Positions 11,834 through 24,950 of a DNA stretch of 64,000 bases are shown piece after piece. The stretch is taken from NCBI RefSeq assembly GCF_040802235.1, contig NC_133170.1, forward strand, positions 6,463,001 through 6,527,000. The letters are read 5' to 3'. The notes under the pieces are model-generated. The model was given only the letters and a program-made list of their open reading frames with translations, did no database searches and was not told where the DNA came from. Source of the DNA: Manis javanica. Taxonomy: Eukaryota > Chordata > Mammalia > Pholidota > Manidae. The position numbers and the translations under genes were made by a program. Position 1 is the first letter of the stretch. Each line of letters begins with the position of its first letter.

Positions 11834-14800
11834 GAAAATGGCAAAGTAGGTAGGAAGCATCAGGGAATCTGTCTCCCCACGTAGACAACAATTATGCTGG
11901 CAGATTTTGTCTGATACAGCTATCTTGGAACTCTGCAGTCTGTTGAAGGCTTGCAACTTCCAAGTATTGGTAAACTGAAGTTAATACAGGTCAAGTTCAG
12001 TTTCTTCACAGTAGCAACAACTTATTCCCCATCCCCAGGCACACGGCAGACAGCTGCTCACATGTTCCTGGAGCAGCCAGAATATAGCTTGTAGGAGCCA
12101 GGGTAGACAAAAAGGACCCCGTGCTCCAAATACTGGGGATATGGGCTCATCGCTGACTGCTGCTTCCTGTCATAGAGATGCAAGGAGGAGGGCAGCCACT
12201 GCTGCTAAACTTCCTCATATTGTTACAAGTCCCTCCTTTCCTCCTCAGCTGAAGTGGCATCCAGGGGATTTAAAGAGTCAGAGCCCACTTTTCCCCCTTC
12301 ATTTCAGAGCCAGACATTAAGAAACTACTGCATACACTGCAAAGTTAGAAAGTAACCAGACACACGCGCAGAGAAAGGCTCAGAAAAGAACTAATCTGGT
12401 TTTCACAGTTATCACATTAGATTCAAATGTCCAATACTCAACAAAAAAATCACACAGCATACAAAAAAACAGGTAAGTCTGGCTACACAGTTTTATTCAA
12501 AGGAAACAATCACCAGAAACTGTCCCTGAAAAAGGCCTAGCAGACACACTAGACAAAGAAGTTTGGAAACACTCTTAAAGATGTAAAGGAAAATGGGGAG
12601 AAAATCAAAACAATATGTGAACAAATGGAAATACCAATAAGAGACAGAAAAATGAACAACAAACCAAAAAAGAAATTCTGGAACTGAACAGTATATAATA
12701 ACTGAAATGAAAAATTCACTGGCGGGATTCAAAGGCAGATTTGAGCAAGCAGAAGAAACAATCAGAAAACTTCAAGATAGGACAATAGAAATCATTAAGC
12801 TGGAGGAACAGAAAGGGAAAAGATGGAAGAAAAGTGAATTTAAGTGTAAGGACATGTGGGACATCACCAACTGGACAAATATATGTATCATGGGAGTCCC
12901 AGAAGAAGGGAGAAAGGGATATAGCCGAAAACTCCCCAAACTTGATGAAAGACATGAATATAAAAATGCCAAAAGCTCAAGGAACTCTAAGATTAACTGA
13001 AAGAGACTCACACACACATTTTAATCAAACTTTCAGAAGACAAAGAGAGTTCTGTGAGCAGCAAGAGAGAAATGAATTGTCATAAACAAAGGATCCTCAA
13101 TAAGATTGTAAGCAAATTTCTGATCAGAAACTTTGGAAGCCAGAAGACAGTGGGTCAATATAGTCAGAGTGCTAAAAAAATGAAATAAAACTCTCAACCA
13201 AGTATCCTATACATGGCAAAACTGTCCTTCAAAAGTAAAGGAGAGATGAAGACATTTCCTAGACAGATAAAAGCTGGGGGAGTTTGTGACAATGTGCCCT
13301 GCAGCACCGCCAGAGATTCTCAAGGAGTCCAGCACAGTAAAATGGAAGGACACTAGGCTCGAAGTGACTCACAGCCATGTAGAAATAAAGACCTCAATGA
13401 AGGTAAATACACACTAATAATTAAAACTAGCATTATTATAACAATGGTTTATAACTACACTTTTAATTTTCTATAGGATTTAAGAGACTATTCCAAGAAA
13501 AAAAATTAGTGTAAAAGCTATTATTACTGTAATTACAGTTTATAAGTAAAACTCTTGTTTTCTACATAATTTGAAACAAGTGTTTTTTTTTTAAATTAAT
13601 AGTTTATGTTTTAGAGCACACAATATTTAAAGATGGAACTTTGTGACATCAATAACCAACGGGGGTAAGGATGGAGCTATAAAGGAACAGAGTTTTCATA
13701 TGTTATTGAAGTTAAGCTGGTATAAATTCAAATTAGTGCTGTAACTTTAGGATGTTAAATGAAATCACCATGATAACCACAAAGAAAATAGCTATAGAAT
13801 ATACACAAAAGGAAATGAGAAATGAATTTAAACACTCACTACAAAAAATCAAGCATGCCCAAAAGAGACAGTAATTAATGCAGGAAATAAGAGGCAAGAA
13901 AGCTCTAAAGCATACAGAAACAGTAAAATGACAGAAGTGCCTGCCTATCAGTTATTCCTTTCAATGTAAATAGATTAAACTTTTCAATCAAAAGACAGAG
14001 ATTGGCAGAATGCATTAAAAGAAACATGATCCACCTATATGCTGTCTACAAGAGCCTCCCTTCAGATCCAAAGACACAAAAAGGTTGAAAGTGAAAGGAT
14101 AGAAAAAGATATTCCATTCAAATAGTAAGCAAAAGGGAGCAGGGGCTGCTATACTGACATCAAGCAGAACAAACTGAACCAGAAAAGGTTACAGGGGACA
14201 GAGAAGGGTATTACATATTAATAAGAGGTTCAATACAGCAACTATAGATATAACAAGTATAAATATTTAGTTACCTGATGACAGACCATCAAAAGATATA
14301 AAGCAAAATCTGACAGAATCGAAGAAATAAAGAGTTCTACAATAAGAGTTGGAGACATCAATACTCCACTTACAATGATCGACAGGACCACCAGACAGAC
14401 ATAAGGAAACAAGAAACAACGCAACAGACATACACAGAGTAATACTCTGCCTGACCACGGAACGCACATTCTTCTCGACAGAACGTTTTCCAGGGCAGAC
14501 CACATGTCAAGCCACAAATTAAGTCTCAACAGATTTTAAAAGACAGATATCATACAAGTATCTGCTCTGACCACAAGGGCACTAAGTTAGAAATCAGTAT
14601 CGAAAGGAAACCTGGAAAATTCACATTGTGGAAATTAAACAATGCACTTTTAAACAACCAATGAATCAAAGAAGGACTCACAAGGGAAATTCAAAAATAC
14701 TTAGAGAAGAATGAAAACGAAAACACAAAATATTAACACTTATAGGATGGATCAGTGAAAGCAGTGCTGAAGGTTAAAATTTATACTATAAATACATTAA

Positions 14801-17800
14801 ATGACAAGAACAATCTCAATCAACAACCTAACTTTGCAACATAAGGAACTAGAACAACAAACTAAATCCAAAGCTGGCAGAAAGAAGAAAATGATAAAGA
14901 TGAGAATGGAGCTAAATGAAAGAGACACTGGGAGAGAATACAGCAAAATCACTGAAACCAAAATATTGTCCTCTGAAAAGATAAAAAAATTGACAAACTT
15001 TAGCTAAACAGACTAAGGAAAAAAAGAAGACAATTTACTAAAATCAGAAATGAAAGTGGGGACATTATAACAATTCTACAGAAATAAGAAGGATTATAAG
15101 AATTATAAGCGACTCTACATCAACAAACTGGACAGTTCAGATGAAATAGATACCTAAAAACACAAAACCTACCACAACTAAATCACAAAGAAACAGAAAA
15201 TCTGAATTAAGTCTATAACCAGTGAGATTGAATCAGTAATCAAAACTCTTCCAAGAAAGAAAACCTCCCAGACCTAACGGCTTCACTGGAGAATTCTACC
15301 AGATATTTAAGAACTAATACCAATCCTTCTAAAACTTCTCCAAAAAACTGAAGATGAGGGAATAATTCCTAACTCATTCTGTGAGGCCACCATTACCCTG
15401 ATACCAAAGCCAGACAAAGACACTACGAGAAAACTGCAGACCAACATCCGTTATGAACTGTTGCAAAAGATCCTCAACAAAATACTACCAAACAGAAAGC
15501 AGCAATGTATTCAAATGATTACACACCATGACCACATCAGATTTATCCATGGAATGCAACCACAGCTCAACATACAAAAATCAAGTAATACACATCAACA
15601 GAATAAAGAGAGAAACGGATATGATAGGCCTAATTGATGAAGAAAAGGCACTTGACAAAATTCGACAACCTTTCGTGATAGAAATACTGAATAAACCAGA
15701 AAGAGAAGGAAACAACCTTTACATACATAATAAAAGCCATATGAGAAACCCACATCAAACATCACATTCAGCAGTGAAAGACTGAAAGCTTTTTCTCTAA
15801 GATCAGAAACAAGGATGCTCTTTCACCCCTCTAGTCAACATAGTACTAAAATTTCCCACTTGAATTAACAAAGAAAAGGCATCAAGCTGGAAAGGAAGAA
15901 GCAAAATTATCTCTGCAGGTGATAAGATCTTGTTTGTAAAAAACCTGAAAGATTCCACACACAAAAAACCTACTATTAGCACTGATAAAGGAATTCAGAA
16001 AAGTAGTATACAAAATCAACATACAATACTCAGTTGTATGTCTACACACAATGAATAAACTGAAAAGGAGCTTATGAAAACAATTCCATTTACAACAGCA
16101 TCAAAAGAATAAAATATCTAGGAATTAACATAACCAAGAAGGTGAAAGACCTGTACAATGAAAAGCACCAACCATTACTGAAAGAAACTTAAAAAGACAA
16201 ATAAATGGAAACACACCCCACGTTCTTGGATTGGAAGACTTAATATTGTTAAAATGTTAGTGTTATCCAAAGTGATCTACAGATTCAGTGCAATCCCTAT
16301 TAAAATCCCAATGACATTTTTGCAGAAATAGAAAAATCCATCCTAAAAGTCATATGGAATCTCAAGGGACTCCTAATAGCCAAAACAATCTTGAAAGAGA
16401 ACAAGACTGGAGGACACACACTTCATGATTTCAAAATCTACTACAAGTTCCAGCAATCACAGCAGTGTGGTACTGGCACACAGGCAGACATACAGACCAA
16501 CGGGACAAAACAGAGCTCAGAAACAAACCCTCACATAGATGGTCAGATGATGTTTGACAGGACGCCAAGGCCATTCAATGGGAAAAGGACAACTTTTTCA
16601 ACAAATGGTGCTAGGAAAACTGGATATCCACAAGCAAAAGAATGAAACTGGACCTTTACCTAAAATCATATACAAAACATTAATTCCAGTGGACCATGAA
16701 CCTAAACGAAAGACCTAAAACACTAAAAATCTTAGAAGAAAACACAAAACAAAAGATTCATGACACTGGATTTAGCAATGACTTCTTGGATAAGGTAACA
16801 GACAAACTAGACTTCCTGAAAATGTTTTTTAAATTGTGCAATAAAAGACACCATCAAAAGAGCAAAAAGGCAACCCACATAATGGGAAGAAATAGTCATA
16901 AATCTGATGAGGGATTAATTTCGAGAATATATAGAGAACTAAGACTCGACAACAAAAAAAATACAATCTAATTAAAAGATAAGCAAAGAACTTGAACAGA
17001 CATTTCTCCGAATAAAATATACAAACATCCAGGAAGCACATGAAAAGATGTTTTCAACATCACTAATCATTAAGGAAATGCAAATCAAAACTGTAAAGGG
17101 ATACCATTTCACCCATTAGGATGACTACTATCAGAAAAAACCAAAGTGTTAGCAAGAATCAGGAGAAATGGAATCCTTGCACATTTTTGGGGGAATATGA
17201 AATGCCACAGCCACTGCGGAAAAAGAGTATGGCAGTTCCTTAAAAAATAAAAACAGGACCCAGCAATTCCACTTCTGGGTATATATACCCTAAAGAACTG
17301 AAAGCAGGATCTTGAAGAGATGTTTATACACCCATGTTCACAGAGGTATTACTCACAATAGCTAAAACGTGGAAGCAGCCCAAGTGTCCACTGATGGATG
17401 AACGGATAAACACAGTGTGGCATATACATCAATGAAATATTATTCAGCCTTAAAAAGGAAGAAAATTCTGCAATATGCTAGAGTGTGGATGAACCCTGAG
17501 GGCATTATACAAAGGGAAATAAGCCAGTCACAAAAATACAAACGTATGATTCTACTTATGTAAGGTTCTTAAAGTAGTCAAAATCCCAGAGACAAAGTAC
17601 AGCGGTGGGTGCCGAGGCTCGTGCGAGGGGAGGAGGAGTTAGTGTCTAGTGGGCACAGAGGGTCAGTTGCAAAGGATGCAAAGACTGAGGGTGAATAGTG
17701 TGATGGCTGCAGATCAATGTGATTGTATTTAGTATCACTGAACTGTATGCTTAAAAATGGTTAAGACAATAAAATTTATACAGTAATTTGCCACAATAAA

Positions 17801-17815
17801 AAGAGAAGGAAAACA
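11834..17815 (+). mobile_element. Nearly full-length but decayed old LINE-1 (L1M-type)
   Basis: This is about 6 kb in sense orientation. The 5' end at about 11834 resembles the start of LINE-1 5' UTRs ('aaaatggcaaagtagg', then 'ggaatctgtctccccac'). ORF1-derived sequence follows at about 12560-13100 with a coiled-coil-like Lys/Glu-rich stretch. ORF2-derived sequence runs from roughly 14700 to 17400, and the 3' UTR at 17560-17815 ends with 'actgtatgcttaaaaatgg' and an A-rich tail. Every reading frame is interrupted; the longest open pieces are under 100 codons, so no protein is made. It is clearly older than the copies at 1-757 and 21548-23557. The exact 5' boundary and target-site duplication are uncertain. 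Confidence 0.88.
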
Positions 17816-18249
17816 CGCTCTCCTTGGAGTGCTGAACTGACAGGGAAATTGTAGGGAAGAGCGTCACAAAATCAGGAGGGGAAGAAACGTTGCTATGCAA
17901 AACATCTCCCTGCCCTCTTTTGATTAATTCAGGTAAGTACTAATCAGTGCAGTAAGATTTGTTTGTTTGTTTGTTTTACTTACTGTTGGTTAAGCCTAGG
18001 GGAAAGCTTTTTCCAGAAAACAACCCTAATGATTTCACAGAACAAAGGGAAATAGGGAACTAATTGTACCTAAGGCAATGATGAATTGGAATCCAAGGGA
18101 AATTTTTCATTTGCCATGTTATAGATAGGCATGGTTTACATATGAATGAATGTTTTAAATGTAAGTTAATTTAGTTATGTGAATATAGCAGGCTAAAAGT
18201 TTTAAGTCCCATCTCACTAAAATTATTCAAAAGGTTTTTTTTTTCAAAT
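17816..18249. other. AT-rich stretch, nothing named
   Basis: It contains a short TTTG run at 17960-17977 and otherwise no recognisable feature. Confidence 0.5.
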
Positions 18250-18370
18250 CTTTGTAATTTAGAATTACCTTGTCACAAGCTGGTAATTGTTGAAGCTGGG
18301 TGATGAAGCTGGAGCTCATACTCCTCTCCACTTCGCCTAAGTTTGAAATTTTCCATAATAAAACGTTAAA
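18250..18370 (+). mobile_element. Old LINE-1 3' tail fragment
   Basis: The phrases 'gctgggtgatgaagctgg' and 'gtttgaaattttccataata', followed by AAA, match the terminal part of old (L1ME-like) LINE-1 3' UTRs. Only the tail remains. Confidence 0.6.
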
Positions 18371-20384
18371 TGAACTTGTTTATGTACTACATTATTTACC
18401 ATAAGGTGTTGATACATTCTGGCTATTAAGAGTCAGACAGTTCCATTGGGCAACAATGGGCTAGAATTCAAAGCAAGGAGAATGCTCAAATGAAATTATT
18501 CACCCACCATGTGATCATTAAAGCTCTTTAGTTTTGCTTCAGCTTCCCAACCCCCAAAGAGTAGTAACCAATCCAGCCAGTTGTATTACTCTGTAGTAAC
18601 TTCTTCAGTAGTTTTCCACCCATTTCAGCAAGTTTCCACTCTTAGATAAATGAATGCATTAACTTACTTTTGGATGAGCCATTATGTTCCTACACATGGG
18701 CGCAACCGCCATCTCCAGATTCATTAAGAGAGGTGCTGACACTCAGAATTCTACAAGAACTACCCTGTACCACAGGCAAAGATACAAACCCTTTTCCTGT
18801 AAGATTGTACCCCAAAATCACTGAAAATTGTGAATTAGGATGGCTTGCAGAAGAGTTATTTCAGAAGGACAAACTTAAGAATAGAAAATGTGAAGAAGAA
18901 AATATTTAGAAGAGATTAGAGTCAACATGCTTTTTAATCAGGGATCAGTCAAAAACTGTTCACAGAGTGCTCGTATTTACATAAGCTTCCTATGAAATAC
19001 ATAAGCGCACACAAGAAAGGACCATCCAGGAAGCTCTGTTTTTCAACAAATTAACTTGTCTGTGAAGAAGTCTCTCCGAAAGAATGTAAGAAAACCTGGA
19101 AAAGAAATGTAAAGTTGAGGAAAGTAAGAAACCCTGCTACTCTTATCTTCAGAACACCAGCATGATGCTAATCACTAAATTCCTTCTCATTCATACTTGC
19201 AAGAGAAAACAAGACATCTTTCTAAGGAATAACACACACAGCAAAAGAAATTAATGCACCAATCGTAGTGTCTTTGCTACAGTTTTAAAATAAGAGAACC
19301 AGAAATGTGTGCAATATTCTAGTTTATACTATAATCCATGACAGTGAGCATTACAGACAGGTAATGTGGGATTTTTAAACTGGTTCTAACATCTTTGCAT
19401 CTTATATTTCTAGACAAACATATGGCTTTACTATTTATCCTTAAAAATACACCATCATATATAACACATTGATGTAACATAGCACAAGCTGTCCAGTAAT
19501 GATGTAGATAAGCATTGATACAAGAATCACAAGATCCACAGGTAAATATATTCTTTGCTACTGTAGATAAGAACCAAACAGAAAAAAGAAACCTCATTAG
19601 ATGAAAAACCTCTGACAGAAGAAATCGAATTTAAGAGTAGGGGAGTCCCGGCAAGATCTCAGCGACCTCTTCACAAAGCTTTACCCCAAAGCACAAGAGA
19701 ACTAAACCTGGTCCTTTCAGACTTGCCCAAGTGGTATGAGGACACGGGCAGCAGTGGGTGACTGGTTACACAGAGCAGTGTCAGCCACATAGTAAATATA
19801 GTAAGGATGATAGGAGCCAGGCTGCTCACTTTCAGGAAAGAAGTTGTAAACATGGCAAGGGAGAAACCTGGAGTGAATCACATGTTGTCATATCAGGACT
19901 GGATATGCCTGTATGGATGAGTCATGATTTTTAGACAGAAAACACACAAATGTGTGTATGTACATCTGAGAACACCTGGGAACAGTAACACCTTAACAGT
20001 CATGATAATTTCCAGCACTCAGAATTGGTTTCTAACTGTCATTCTCCACTAAAAAGAAAAGCAGGCCTCCTTGGAGAAATGGCTGATGGCAGCACTGGGG
20101 CAGGAAGAACGGGCCAACCCTGGAATGTGTTGTGCCAGCAAGGAGTGCTCAGAGAATCACGGGAACTTATCAAAAGGGAACAGAAGCCCAGTTGAAAGGA
20201 ATGGAAGAGATGATAATTTATTAAGAAATGATGAGTACTCGTTGCTATCAATGGATACATTTAAAGTCTGTTGAGCAATTAGATACTTACGCTGTCTTGA
20301 AGCAAAATACTCTGTAATTGCAAAGAAAGAAATTTTACAGTAGGGAAGCTGCAGACACCACCTTAGTTAAGTGAAACAGCATGA
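18371..20384. other. Unique stretch without recognised features
   Basis: No gene or named repeat. A 92-codon minus-strand open frame (19319-19597) has a passable acceptor upstream but no strong donor and no similarity that I recognise. Confidence 0.5.
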
Positions 20385-20905
20385 GCCACGGGACAAAGAG
20401 GAGTCATGAGTCATCTCATGACTGATAAGAGGCGACTGGAAGAACAGAGCATCAGATTGCCTGACCTAATCTAATCATAGGAAACCTGAGAACCCAAACC
20501 CAAGGACATTCTAGAAAATAACCTTTAATCTCTGGAAGTGTCAAGGTCACGAAAGACAAGGAAAGACTAAGGATCTGTTCCAAAATGTAGGAGACTTAAC
20601 ACAACCACCAAAAGCAATGGGCAATTCAGAGCTGGATCCTCTTGCCACAAAGGACGGTATTGGGGCAATTAGCAAACTGTGAATGGGGCCTGAAGACTCC
20701 ACGTGATCAGCGTTAACTTCTGGACTTTGATGGCTGTGTTATGAGTATGTAGGTCAATGTGTCCCTGCTTATTAAAAAAAAAAGGTGCTCTATATTCAAG
20801 GATGATGGGACATCAGGTAGGCAACTTACATCAGACCAATCAGGGGGACAAAAAACTTCTATGTACTATATTTACAGATTTTTTTGTACATTTAGTATTG
20901 TTTTT
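20385..20905 (+). mobile_element. Old LINE-1 3' UTR (L1ME-like)
   Basis: The order of blocks matches the 3' region of L1ME-type elements: 'gtcaaggtcacgaaagacaa', 'gaaagactaaggatctgttc', 'tattggggcaattagcaaac' and 'ggtaggcaacttaca'. Non-coding, diverged, sense orientation. Confidence 0.78.
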
Positions 20906-21159
20906 TAAATTTAAAAAAAAAAGGATACAGAGCTCAAGGGCCAGTATAACTACCCTAAGTGAACTCCTGACAGATTCCCTTACCTCAGTGTCTCAGTCTA
21001 CAAATGGAAACTAACGCCTACCCCTCCAAGAGTATTATGATGGTTTAATTCTATAAAAAATGCTTAGTGTATTTATTGGAAGAAAGGGTTTATTTAACAC
21101 AAAATGTATTCGTGTATAATTCTACTTTAGAAATAGTCTGTCTCAGATGTCTTTTGGTT

Positions 21160-21547
21160 TCCAGTTTTCCCGAGCTTTCCCTTGCATTCCCCCATGCATT
21201 TCCCTCCTATAATTCAACCTACAGGAAGTGATCAGGTCTCTTCCACATCCCCAGTGCCCCACCCTTCCCTTCGTTCTCTTCCCCTTCCTTGACACACATT
21301 CATATTTCAAGACCAAGATCAAGCACCCCTTTTTCTAGGAGCTGCATGACTCTGCTCCATCTGCTCACAGATGATGGCTCCCTTATTTGTATTTAAACGA
21401 TACCTTCTACACACATTGACGACAGTATATCTGATGTCGCATAGCACCGTGATCTGCTTGCAGTAACTTTTCTATTAAGATGCTGGTCTACTTGAAGGCA
21501 TGGATCTGAATTCATTTTGCCACCATCAAGCTTAAACCTGAGCTTGG
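21160..21547 (+). repeat. L2 LINE 3' region, part 1 (split by a LINE-1)
   Basis: L2-like sense sequence: a pyrimidine-rich block, 'tatttcaagaccaagatcaa', 'tttctaggagctgcatgac', then 'ggtctacttgaaggcatgga', which corresponds to the L2 'gactgtaagctcc...gggcaggga' region. It breaks off at the LINE-1 insertion and resumes at 23558. The last 14 bases (21534-21547) are the target-site duplication. Confidence 0.72.
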
Positions 21548-23557
21548 TCATAAAAAACCCTAAAGAATCCACTCCAAAACTATTAGATCTAATATCTGAA
21601 TTCAGCAAAGTTGCAGGATACAAATTTAATACACAGAAATCTGTTGCATTCCCATATGCTAACGATGAACTAGCAGAAAGAGAAATCAGGAAAACAATTC
21701 CATTCACAATTACATCAAAAAGAATAAAATACCTAGGAATAAATCTAACCAAGGAAGTGAAAGACCTATACAATGAAAACTACAAGACACTCATGAGAGA
21801 AATTAAAGAAGATACCAATAAATGGAAACACATCCTGTGCTCATGGATAGGAAGAATACTGTCAAAATGGCCATCCTGTCTAAAGCAATCTACAGATTCG
21901 ATGCAATCCTATCAAAATATCAACAGCATTCTTCAATGAACTAGAGCAAATAGTTCTAAAATTCATATGGAACCACGGAAGACCCTGAATAGCCAAAGCA
22001 ATTCCAAGGAGGAAGAATAAAGCAGGGGGGTTATGCTCCCTGACTTCAAACTCTACTACAAAGCCACAATAATCAAGACAATTTGGTACTGGCACAAGAA
22101 CAGACCAACAGACCAGTGGAACAAAATAGAGAGTCCAGATATTAACCCAAGCATATATGGTCAATTAATATACGATAAAGGGGCCATGGACATACAATGG
22201 GGAAATGACAGCCTCTTCAACAGCTGGTGCTGGCAAAACTGGACAGCTACATGTAAGAGAATGAAACTGGATTGTTGTCTAATTCCATAAACAAAAGTAA
22301 ACTCAAAATGGATCAAAGACCTGAATGTAAGTCATGAAACCATAAAACTCTTAGAAGAAAATATAGGCAAAAATCTCTTAGATATAAACATGAGCAACTT
22401 TTTCCTGAACGCATCTTCTCGGACAAGGGAAACAAAATCAGAAATGAACAAATGGGACTACATCATGCTAAAAAGCTTCTGTACAGCAAAGGACACCATC
22501 AGCAGAACAAAAAGGCAGCCTACGTATGGGAGAATGTATTTGTAAATGAAATACCTGACAAGGGGTTAACATCCAAAATATGTAAAAAACTCACACGCCT
22601 GAACACCCAAAAAGCAAATAACCCGATTAAAAATGGGCTGAAGATATGAACAGACACTTCTCCAAAGAAGAAATTCAGATGGCCAGTAGGCTCATGGAAA
22701 GATGCTCCACATCACTAACCATCAGGGAAATGCAAATTAAAACCACAATGAGATATCACCTCACACCAGTAAGGATTGCCATCATCAAAAAGACTAAGAA
22801 CAACAAATGCTGGTGAGGATGTGGAGAAAGGGGAACCCTCTGACACTGCTGGTGGGAATGTATAATAATTCAACTATTCTGGAAAGCAGTATGGAGGTTC
22901 CTCAAAAAACTCAAAATAGAAATATCATTTGACCCAGGAATTCCACTCCTAGGAATTTACCCTAAGAATGCAGGATCCCAGTTTCAAAAAGACATATTCA
23001 TCCCTATGTTTATTGCAGCACTATTTACAATAGCCAAGAAATGGAAGCAACCTAAGTGTCCATCAGTAGATGAATGGATAAGGAAGATGCGGTACATATA
23101 CACAAGGAATATTATTCAGCCATAAGAAGAAAACAAATCCTACCATTTGCAACATGGATGGAGCTAGAGGGTATTATGCTCAGTGAAATAAGCCAGGCAG
23201 AGAAAGACAAGTATCCAATGATTTCAGTCATCTGTGGAGTATAGGAACAAAACAGCAGCAGACTCACAGAACCCAAGAATGAACTAACAGTTACCAAAGG
23301 GAAAGGAACTGGGGAAGGTGGGTGGGAAGGGAGGGATAAGGGGAGTAAGGGGCATTACAATTAGCACACATAACATGGGGGGTGGGGTACAGGGAGGGTA
23401 GTACAGCATAGGCAAGTAGTGACTCTATAGCATCTTACTATGCTGATGGACAGTGACTGTAATGGAGTAAGTGGTGGGGACTTGATGATGGCGGGATTCT
23501 AGCAACCACAATGTTGCTCATGTGATTGTATATTAATGATACCAAAATGAAAAAACA
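21548..23557 (+). mobile_element. 5'-truncated LINE-1, relatively young, inserted in L2
   Basis: About 2 kb. It starts inside ORF2, downstream of the reverse-transcriptase core, and carries the ORF2 C-terminal region to about 23150 and a 3' UTR that includes G-rich segments (23280-23400) and an A-rich tail. Open frames at 21517-21939 and 22033-22290 are recognisably ORF2 but separated by stops or frameshifts. A 14-bp direct repeat flanks it (21534-21547 and 23558-23571, one mismatch), and the insertion site fits the LINE-1 endonuclease preference (bottom strand GTTT/AA). The enzyme activity is lost. Confidence 0.93.
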
Positions 23558-23612
23558 AAACCTGGGCTTGGCACCATAAATGAGCTCTGAGTAAATGACT
23601 CAACTAAAGCAA
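23558..23612 (+). repeat. L2 LINE 3' terminus, part 2
   Basis: It continues the L2 copy interrupted at 21547: 'gcttggcaccataaatgagc' followed by 'tctgagtaaatgactcaac' corresponds to the L2 end with 'cctggcacatagtaggtgct' and 'caataaatg'. Its first 14 bases are the second copy of the LINE-1 target-site duplication. Confidence 0.7.
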
Positions 23613-24659
23613 GTGAGGACACGCAAGGATCCAGGCTACTGCTTGCAGCACCTAAGATCTGGGGACACACCAGGCCGGCATTTACCTTCTCTGAGGAACA
23701 GCTCTTTGCCTTGTACCTTGTCGTTTCCTTCTCAACAAGTGCTTGTGTGTCTTGCTCCACATACACTTGTAAAGACAAACCCTAAGAATATACACCTCTG
23801 CCTCTCCTAATACCGTGAAAAAAACAGGCTTCTTTTCTACACTGATTTTGGCCCAGAAGTACTTGGGCACCTGCTATGTGTGAGGCACCGTGCTAGGCTT
23901 CCAAGGTGAACAAATCAGACAGCGTCCTGGGGGGAGGGACAGCATTTCGGCTGTGGTTCCAAGCTTTGCCCCATCAAGTGTTTAACCAGGTTGCAGCGCT
24001 CTGTTTAACAGGTGACAAACAGAGGGAGTCCCTCAGAGTAAGTGCTTCACTCTTTCACTGAGCAACAACGGGTGACGGGGACTGGGACACCAAGCCTTTC
24101 AGCTGTACTCTTCCTGTTGTGTCAGATTATCTCCCATATTTCAAATGGGCAGTCTCATTTAATGAAACACAAAAGTGTAAAAATTACAGTGGTGTCACCT
24201 TAAGTCACAAAACTAATGCTTAAAGGGAAAGTCAATAAACTTTAACTGTGAGCCCGTGAAAGAGTAATTTCAGAGGCTTTGAGTCACCCAGCCACACCCC
24301 AGGAAGCTGCTCATGGGGAAACAAAGCTGATTCTAAAACACTAAAGTCCACATAAGGAAAAACACTACTTAAAGGACCACAGACTTAAATTCTTCTAACA
24401 CTGAGCCCATACTCTCTTTACTTAAAAGACATGTAAGGGTTTTACTCCAGCCAGTGGCTCCCAGATGAACACGGTGGCTCCTTAGGGGACAGTGCCTGCC
24501 CCACTCCTCCACAAGTGCTTGCAGATCAACAATCAGGGTGGGCAAGGGGACTTAAGGCTGATTTTTCTCATTTTCGAGTTTTTAGATTCTCTGGTATCCT
24601 ATGAGGCCCGACCTCGGGAGGTCTGCGGGGGCCATGAGCTGATGGGAAGGGCTGCGCCT
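23613..24659. other. Unique stretch without recognised features
   Basis: I see no gene or named repeat. Confidence 0.5.
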
Positions 24660-24950
24660 TTACCCTTTCCTTACTTGGAATATCCCCACAGCCCAAGGCC
24701 AAACTGCCACTCACAGCCATCACCTGTACCCTTCCCCTCAGGGCAGAATGCACAGCCCTCATAACTCACCTGTGAAGCCTACATCAGGGCCCAGATTAAG
24801 CACCACTTTCTCTCTGCACTAGTCCTCCCTGCCCTGCCCCAGGATGTTGGCACGGCCATGCCCTCCAGGCATGATCTCTGTCTAGCTTGTGTAATAGGGT
24901 CCGGCAGTCTGTCTCTCCAGGGAGGGCAGAATCACGGGCACGTGGTCACA
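24660..24950 (+). repeat. Probable L2 LINE fragment
   Basis: A pyrimidine-rich L2-like series in sense orientation ('ttacttggaatatccccaca', 'actcacctgtgaagcctac', 'ccagggagggcagaatcac'). Divergence is high, so this is a moderate call. Confidence 0.5.

Noticed and set aside
12707-16971. Several 70- to 97-codon frames on both strands
   Set aside because: They are remnants of a decayed LINE-1 or antisense shadows of it; no intact ORF1 or ORF2 exists.
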